Below are positions 29,085 to 34,351 of a DNA stretch of 34,351 bases, piece after piece. The stretch comes from Emiliania huxleyi CCMP1516 (taxonomy: Eukaryota > Haptophyta > Isochrysidales > Noelaerhabdaceae). The translations under genes and the position numbers were made by a program. The notes under the pieces were generated by a model. It ran no database searches. It saw nothing but the letters and a program-made list of their open reading frames with translations, and had not been told where the DNA came from. Where the stretch lies: the NCBI RefSeq assembly GCF_000372725.1, contig NW_005201338.1, forward strand, positions 1-34,351, written 5' to 3'. Position 1 is the first letter of the stretch. Every line of letters starts with the position of its first letter.

Positions 29085-29681
29085 AGCGACCCGGCGCCTT
29101 TGCGTCGGCACACGACTCCGGCGCGAGACGTGGCGATGTGGCAGCAGCGTTCGCCGTCCTCGGTCCGGCTCCAGCGGCGGCTAGAAGCGGCAAGGCGAGA
29201 CCTCGCTGCTACTCGAGTACCGAGTACAGTTCAGACTCTGCTCGTTCTCAGGGAGGGGCATAGTCCCGTTCACACCCTCACTTAGGCATGAGCGCCCGAA
29301 ACTTGAACGGCGGGCGCTTGACGAATCCGAGGGGGGGACGGGGGCAGCAACGGCTGCGGCCCCGAGAGTCGAATTGGCAACTCATAGTTCGAACTGGCGA
29401 CTCATAATGAAACTTGCCGAAATCGCCCTGTGGGGGCGGCAGCGGCGACCGCCCCGGGGGCGGCAGCGGTGACCGCCCCGGGGAATATGTTTAGCGACTC
29501 CCACCCCCAAGGAAGTTCTGATAGACATGTCCAGGACTCTGTGGCTGAAGTAGCGTGTGCGTCGAAGCCACAAGAGGGCTGGCTACGTCAGAGAGTTAGG
29601 GGGGGGGGGTTCGCGTATTTTGTTTTCTTAATAGTTCTGGGAGCAAACGATTCCACAGCGTACTGGTCGTGAAGAGGCGCG
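29085..29681. other. Intergenic region upstream of the GH5 gene and the retroelement-like ORF
   Basis: About 600 bp between two divergent starts. It includes a 22-bp imperfect dimer near 29371-29413 (TCGAAyTGGCrACTCATA), a 24-bp G/C dimer (29432-29479) and a run of G at 29599-29610. If the ORF to the right belongs to an LTR element, its 5' LTR should be here, but no matching copy is seen to the right of the ORF. Confidence 0.45.
29432..29479. repeat. 24-bp GC-rich tandem dimer
   Basis: Two 24-bp units with one base difference, each of the form GGGGGCGGCAGCGG-y-GACCGCCCC. Each unit is itself an imperfect palindrome (GGGGCGG against CCGCCCC). Confidence 0.85.
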
Positions 29682-32600
29682 ATGGAAATCGTGGGACGCG
29701 AGCTGAGCGGCGGCCGGGTGTCAAAGGTCGCGCGCACAGAGGCATCCCCCCCAGGGCCGCCGGACGGGTCGGTCCCGGCGCTGTTCACAGCGCCGACATC
29801 CGTTCACACCCCAAGGGACATCATCAAAGGAGGGGGCATGGCCATGGCCATCTCTCCCTCCTCCTGCCCGCAATCGGCCCGCGGCGCGTGCAAGCCGCAG
29901 GGCCCCCACTCCGCGCAGTGTGGTAGCGGCGGGCATAGTCCCAAGGCGGTTCCCGCTGTCGTCAAGGCGGGCTCCGCACCCCCATCTGTCTGCCCTTGGC
30001 AAGTCAAGGTGTCTCGGGGCGAGGCGCCTATTGGGGAACCGATCGGCTTTGTGCCAAATGGCACGTTAGAGCTGATCGCGCGGCTTCGGCACCCTCACCC
30101 CAACGTGAGGAAGGAGACCGAGGCCGCGCCCTTTGCACTCGAGGCAGTTCACGGCTTGTATTGCCACACCTGCCCAGATGCGTGCCACGGCCCACTGTTC
30201 TCGTGCGAGTTCGCAAACTGCAAGTCGGCCATGTGGGCGCTATGCGCCTCATTCATCCGGCTGCTCATCAACGAGCTTGTGAGCCGCGGCGACCCGTGCC
30301 GAGAATGCACGTGGGAGGAACTCAACGACATCATCCGAGCCATCAACCCGCGCGACTGCGGATGGACGCCACTTCGGACGGGCGCGTTTGACCCGATGTC
30401 GGAAAAAATCGCCTACCTCGCCATGAGCGACGTGGCAAACACGCTGCTATCGCGCGCGGCTTCGCCCTTCTTCCTGGTAGGCGACCTCACGATTGGTCTC
30501 CACCTTGTGCTCGACGTCCTCGATGCAAAAACGCTCGACCCCGAGAACTGGACGAGTTCGATCCGCTGGGACGTGGTTAAGTCGCTCGTCAACTATGGCG
30601 AGGACGAGCCGAAGAGGGCTTACCTGCAGGGACCGCCCGAGGGCGTTGCCCTCAAGCCGCACCATTTCCAGGGCATTGACGATGTCCTCGCCCCCGCCAA
30701 TTTCAAGGAAATTTCCGAGGATCTCTTCGACCTCGGAACCTTTGCGATGCCGCCCGAAGGGGGGTCGGCGTGTGCGACTACTGGGTCGTCACCGATTGAA
30801 GGGGGGCCATCGCATGCAGCCGGGGCCCCCTTGCCCATGTGCATCGCAAATTGCAGCGAGAATTCTACGAAGGATTCGATAATTGGACAAGGGGGTGTTG
30901 CACATCGCTCGCATACTGCCGAGAGCACAGTCGCACGCCGCCCCGCTGCCTCTATGACGCCCTTCATGATCCCCTCGCGCTCGTCCTCGACCGGCTCGAC
31001 TTTCATGACCGGGGCCGACGACGGGTATCGCGGTGCGCGCGAAGCGCCCAAGCTGCGCTGCCCTGCCGCACCTCCGCCCGCTCCGCGTGCCGCACAGCCA
31101 GGGGAACCACCAGCCCAGCCGTCTGGCGCTGACCCACGGCTGGCTGGCGCGCTCGCCACTCACGAGGCTGGGCCTGTGCATGGCACAGGTTACCACCCCA
31201 CGATTGGTGGCAAGCAGCCGACGCACTATCCCGCTGACACGGGTGACGGGCCGGAACTTGCCCAGCCCGCCCTGGGCAAGGAAGCATGCGCTATCATCGA
31301 CCTCGACATGCTGAACGCACAGCTGAAGGCGGCCATGACGGACCTCTGGCATGAGCTTCTCCGCAAGGGCGCCGAGGCCGAGCGCGCCACCTCCGTCCTG
31401 CGGTGCATCAACACCGAGGTGGCGTGCGGAGACGTGACGCTGCTCTTCTCCATCATCCCAATGTGGGGCATCGTGTCGGCCAACGAGGGACCTGGAGATT
31501 TCTCGGTCGGCGACTTCTGCATCGACATGCCACACGTCGAGGTCCTTGTCAACACCCTAGTTAACCGCGCCTTTGGCTCCCTCCGCGAGGCAATCCCCCC
31601 CGGAGGCAAGATCGTCATTACGGCGGCGGACGGGATCATGCTTCTCGCGACCGAGACCGAGAACCCGGGCTCCATCGACATCACAAAGGGCAACCCGCTC
31701 GCGTACATCTGCGCCGAATTCCGCATGTACGTCGCCCTCTACCTGCGCAAGCTCAACTACATGTCCGTCCGCCCGTGCCGCTCCGAGTCCCTCGGCGGCA
31801 CCGCCCCGGTCGCTCCGACCTTCAAGCAGACCGCGCGCGGCAAGGTTGGGGAGTTCTACTTCCTCAAGATGTGGTCGATGGGGCTCGAGGAGATCATGAA
31901 CCGGATCCTTGGCGCCAACTCCACTGGCCTGACTCTCCTCTCCCTGCACGCGGTGCGCGAGGCCGCCTCGAGCTCGGGGTGCGCGCCAAACACGTCACCC
32001 TGCAGCATAGTACCGCCACCCACGCAGCCCTCACCTACCCTAGGCACTGAGCACGGCCCAGCGGCGCCGCCCAGCGCGGCACCACTCGGGAGAGGCGGCG
32101 ACGCTACAGCCGCCGCCCCCATTACCCCCGCCAGCAGCGGGGCCAGGGGACAGGCCCGACACCTGACAGGCTCTGACGCCAGCCAGGCAGAAGTCGGGCT
32201 TGGGAATATGGTAGGACTACATGTCGCATTACATGACACTGTCGGGTCACTGTGTGACGCAAATCCATGTGGCAGGACGGCACGTGCTTATTTATGCGAA
32301 GGAAAGGCGAAAGGGGGAGAAAAACTAGACACGCACGAAATGTGCTGGGACCGCGTTGAGCAGAGCAGCTCAAACGGGCACGAAGTCGGGCTGCAAAACC
32401 GACCACTGATCAACGAGGCGCGGCCTGTGATCCCGGTCATGATGACGCGCATGTTAGCTGAGGGGAAATACGGTGGCGCCTCCGACGCGGACCCCGAGTC
32501 CGACCATTGCGGCCCCGTTTTCGGGAGCAACGTAACGGACACTTCCGAGGGTGAGACCAGTCCTGACATGAGGGATGTCACGATGGGCGGACGGGAGGGC

Positions 32601-33038
32601 CCCTATACCGGACCACATGACCACGCCATCGATTTTACACGCGTTTTTCGGCCGATCACACCGCGGCCTGTCGCGCGACGACGCACGGCATACTCGGATC
32701 CGTATGCTGGAGATGACCTCGGAGGTAACCAGGGTTTCTCTGGATTCACGCCCATGACCGAGAGACGCGGAGGCAGCGCCCTCGTGACGAGAGAGGCGAC
32801 ACGGGCGAATGCAGAGGAGCAACGGGCGTGCCCAAGACAAGGGCTCCCGTGCGTGTGGCGCGTACTACGACTACCTCTGGCACATCCTGCACAGGGCATG
32901 GAATGCGCTGTGCCACGCCCTCTGGGGCAACTCAATGACGCGCTCTGGGCGCACTCGGGGGGACAGGTGGCTGATCTGTTCACGAAGCCGCTGACGGCGG
33001 CTATCTTTCACCCCTTGCGCGCCTTCGTTGTGGCATAA
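29682..33038 (+). CDS. Retroelement-like long ORF with Ty1/copia Pol C-terminal signature
   Basis: A single 1118-codon frame starts at the ATG at 29682. Only the last 26 residues are recognisable: GGQVADLFTKPL followed by FHPLRAF (1093-1118) matches the extreme C-terminus of Ty1/copia polyproteins, where ADxxTKPLxxxxFxxLR ends the RNase H region. No protease, integrase (HHCC/DDE) or reverse transcriptase motif (YVDD-like) is found. Residues ~130-370 form one globular block with clustered Cys/His (C161, C164, C168, C175, C180, C188), and ~560-790 a second; these could be Gag-like. The rest is Pro/Gly/Ser-rich. It looks like a Gag-type protein fused by internal deletion to a Pol tail. LTRs and primer site were not found. 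It could also be a host gene that captured the tail. Confidence 0.55.
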   Translation: MEIVGRELSGGRVSKVARTEASPPGPPDGSVPALFTAPTSVHTPRDIIKGGGMAMAISPSSCPQSARGACKPQGPHSAQCGSGGHSPKAVPAVVKAGSAPPSVCPWQVKVSRGEAPIGEPIGFVPNGTLELIARLRHPHPNVRKETEAAPFALEAVHGLYCHTCPDACHGPLFSCEFANCKSAMWALCASFIRLLINELVSRGDPCRECTWEELNDIIRAINPRDCGWTPLRTGAFDPMSEKIAYLAMSDVANTLLSRAASPFFLVGDLTIGLHLVLDVLDAKTLDPENWTSSIRWDVVKSLVNYGEDEPKRAYLQGPPEGVALKPHHFQGIDDVLAPANFKEISEDLFDLGTFAMPPEGGSACATTGSSPIEGGPSHAAGAPLPMCIANCSENSTKDSIIGQGGVAHRSHTAESTVARRPAASMTPFMIPSRSSSTGSTFMTGADDGYRGAREAPKLRCPAAPPPAPRAAQPGEPPAQPSGADPRLAGALATHEAGPVHGTGYHPTIGGKQPTHYPADTGDGPELAQPALGKEACAIIDLDMLNAQLKAAMTDLWHELLRKGAEAERATSVLRCINTEVACGDVTLLFSIIPMWGIVSANEGPGDFSVGDFCIDMPHVEVLVNTLVNRAFGSLREAIPPGGKIVITAADGIMLLATETENPGSIDITKGNPLAYICAEFRMYVALYLRKLNYMSVRPCRSESLGGTAPVAPTFKQTARGKVGEFYFLKMWSMGLEEIMNRILGANSTGLTLLSLHAVREAASSSGCAPNTSPCSIVPPPTQPSPTLGTEHGPAAPPSAAPLGRGGDATAAAPITPASSGARGQARHLTGSDASQAEVGLGNMVGLHVALHDTVGSLCDANPCGRTARAYLCEGKAKGGEKLDTHEMCWDRVEQSSSNGHEVGLQNRPLINEARPVIPVMMTRMLAEGKYGGASDADPESDHCGPVFGSNVTDTSEGETSPDMRDVTMGGREGPYTGPHDHAIDFTRVFRPITPRPVARRRTAYSDPYAGDDLGGNQGFSGFTPMTERRGGSALVTREATRANAEEQRACPRQGLPCVWRVLRLPLAHPAQGMECAVPRPLGQLNDALWAHSGGQVADLFTKPLTAAIFHPLRAFVVA

Positions 33039-33300
33039 CATCGCCGAAGGCTACTGACGCCCTGTGCATGCACATGTGCATGCACGCTCCAACGTGGACA
33101 CACACCCACGTAGCGGACACACACCTTTGGCCCCGCTCTCGGCTCTACCTCTCGGTCTCGGCCGGCGGGCATGAAACGGCTTTTCGGTCAGGCATCAGGG
33201 CGAACACACATGACGCACTATGCATCCGGGTGCGTGCCCTCCGCTCATCTTGCGGATCGCATTCGTCTCGCCTCGCCCCCGTCGAGCGCACGGACGCCCA
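33039..33300. other. Gap right of the retroelement-like ORF
   Basis: These bases hold a TGCATGCACATGTGCATGCA palindrome at 33065-33084 and ACAC-rich sequence. A frame open from 33171 (ATG at 33171) joins the next gene's frame, so its start could lie here rather than at 33301. Confidence 0.4.
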
Positions 33301-34186
33301 TGCTCGTGCGCGCAACGCGACTTGTCTTTTTGCTCGCGCTCGGGGTAGCCGGCGCCCTGATTGCAGACACGGCGCTGCAAGGCTCTGCCGCCATGGACCC
33401 GGAGGGCCTCGAGCGGGATTATGCGACACGGTATCGAGTGTGCCGCCATCTCTGCTGCTGCACGCACCATTTCTCACTCCGGTCTCCCCTTTTTGCAGGC
33501 TGCATTTGACTCGCCGCCGTCACAACTCCGTCGCTGCCACAGCAAGCTTCCGGACAAATCACGTGACGATGTTCGGGCGAGGGGCGTCTCTGCTACGACA
33601 GGCGCCTGAACTCGCAGGGCCATCTCTCCCCCCGCCAGCGCCCTGGCCACCAGATCCGCTGCTATCATTCCGTCTGCTGCCGAAATTCCTTCTTACTTCG
33701 CTGCCACCGCCAGGGCCATCATCTGTGTCGCCACCGCCGCCGTCGATACTTCCAAGCGATGTACAGCCAGCTCAGGCGCCAGGGCACCGGCCAGATCGGC
33801 CCGTGCCTGAACGACCCTGGCCACGAATGCATGCCAGCCCCGATGGCCCCTCGGAGAGCGAGACCAGCAGCCGGCGGCGCCGGTTGGCACAGCCCGAACC
33901 TCCCGAGCCGTCTCCGCCGCCGCCGCCAGCGCCTTGGTCTCCAGATCCGTCACCCCCGCCCCCGCCTCCACTCTCTCCATCACCGTCCCCGCCACCTCCA
34001 CCTTCGCCGCCGCCGTCGCCCCCTCCGCCACCGCCGCCGCCGCCACCGCCGCCTGCCCTTCATGATATTGCGCTGGTCAACGTCGTCAGAGTCGACGTCC
34101 GAGCTCTCACTGGCGCTGCCGCCGTCGTCGCCCACGTCATCACAATCTCTGTCGCTGCGAGCGCTGCTGAAGAGAGAAGAGTGTGA
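33301..34186 (+). CDS. Probable membrane-anchored Pro-rich protein (spliced)
   Basis: An ATG at 33301 (another in frame at 33171) gives MLVRATRLVFLLALGVAGAL, a signal anchor, then TALQGSAAMDPEGLERDYAT. A GT donor near 33431 and the acceptor TTTTTGCAG at 33491-33499 would join this to the frame that reads LHLTRRRHNSVAATASF and then a long Pro-rich stalk with two PPAPWxPDP repeats and a poly-Pro run ending near 34060; the stop is at 34186. The design resembles the anchored Pro-rich protein at 17606-19045, but no conserved globular domain follows before the stop. A minus-strand frame over 33474-34046 is also open, so strand assignment is not secure. Confidence 0.4.
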
Positions 34187-34351
34187 GACGTCAGCAGGAT
34201 CGCTGGCCGACAGCGCTCGCAAGAGCTCGCGCCGAGAGCGGCAACGGCGGCTCGGGTCGTCGCGCCGATAGGCGTAGTAGTCGCCGACCGCGCTGCTCTT
34301 GTTCACCCTCGCAATCCACTGTACATGGCAACGGCCGCTCACGCGCACCGT
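33980..34351 (-). CDS. MBD-like (methyl-CpG-binding type) domain protein, partial at the right edge
   Basis: On the minus strand the frame entering from the right edge reads VQWIARVNKSSAVGDYYAYR, then DDPSRRCRSRRELLRAL and an acidic Asp/Ser stretch (DRDCDDVGDDGGSASESSDV). The order W, a basic stretch, DYYAY, a gap, RCRSRRELLRAL matches the core of methyl-CpG-binding domains (DVYYxxPxGKxxRSxxELxxYL). After about residue 90 the frame becomes Arg/Trp-rich and is the shadow of a poly-Pro strand, so the coding part probably stops or is spliced near 34060. The N-terminus lies beyond the window. If real it would read modified DNA or chromatin; MBD-like folds without methyl binding are also common. 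Confidence 0.45.
   Translation of the reverse strand, partial: TVRVSGRCHVQWIARVNKSSAVGDYYAYRRDDPSRRCRSRRELLRALSASDPADVSHSSLFSSARSDRDCDDVGDDGGSASESSDVDSDDVDQRNIMKGRRRWRRRRWRRGRRRRRRWRWRGR

Overview
The window is the end of a nuclear chromosome from a GC-rich unicellular eukaryote, most likely an alga. It opens with about 912 bp of CCCTAA telomere repeats (TTAGGG-type G strand) and runs inward through a subtelomeric zone into densely packed genes. Genes have few short introns (about 47-154 bp), several of which fit a GC-AG rule better than GT-AG. Proteins carry long Pro-rich linkers and Cys-rich modules, and one has a signal plus transit-like leader. This mixture (TTAGGG telomeres, GC donors, high GC, endoglycoceramidase-like enzyme, GT77-like transferase) suggests a haptophyte or related secondary-plastid alga, but no marker gene proves the lineage.

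Layout. 1-912 telomere; 913-3426 subtelomere with inverted repeats, a frameshifted gene relic (1784-2375) and GC hairpins. 3427-4866 (-) plastid-type LON-domain protein. 5263-7176 (-) fusion of a 2H-phosphoesterase-like domain with a GH63-like glycoside hydrolase. 8088-8789 (+) organellar ribosomal protein bL17. 9278-9984 (-) a solitary IP3-receptor N-terminal domain. 10251-11692 (+) SLC10/bile-acid-sodium-symporter-like carrier with two GC-AG introns. 12661-15313 (+) GT77-like glycosyltransferase. 15698-17055 (+) amino-acid transporter (SLC38/AAAP type). 17606-19045 (-) membrane-anchored Pro-rich protein with an unnamed conserved domain, flanked by a ~90 bp direct repeat. 19756-22461 (-) SCAR/WAVE actin regulator, multi-exon, with a TTAGGG-rich 61-bp minisatellite inside. 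22462-24902 repeat-rich intergenic DNA with a long inverted repeat, 49-bp terminal-type repeats and a (CA)54 tract. 24903-29084 (-) five-exon GH5 endoglycoceramidase-like membrane protein whose catalytic barrel is interrupted by three Cys-rich modules. 29682-33038 (+) retroelement-like ORF with a Ty1/copia Pol tail. 33301-34351 a Pro-rich membrane protein (+) and an MBD-like gene entering from the right edge (-).

The genes do not form one pathway. Several concern the cell surface and secretory system (GT77-like transferase, GH63-like and GH5 hydrolases, Pro-rich anchored proteins, carriers). The points most worth following are the GH5 enzyme with an interrupted barrel and a multispanning C-terminus, the 2H-GH63 fusion, the telomere-like minisatellite within the SCAR gene, and a repeated element whose two diverged copies differ only in protein-neutral or in-frame ways over a short reading frame. 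All exon borders given here come from reading splice signals and protein continuity; there is no transcript evidence.
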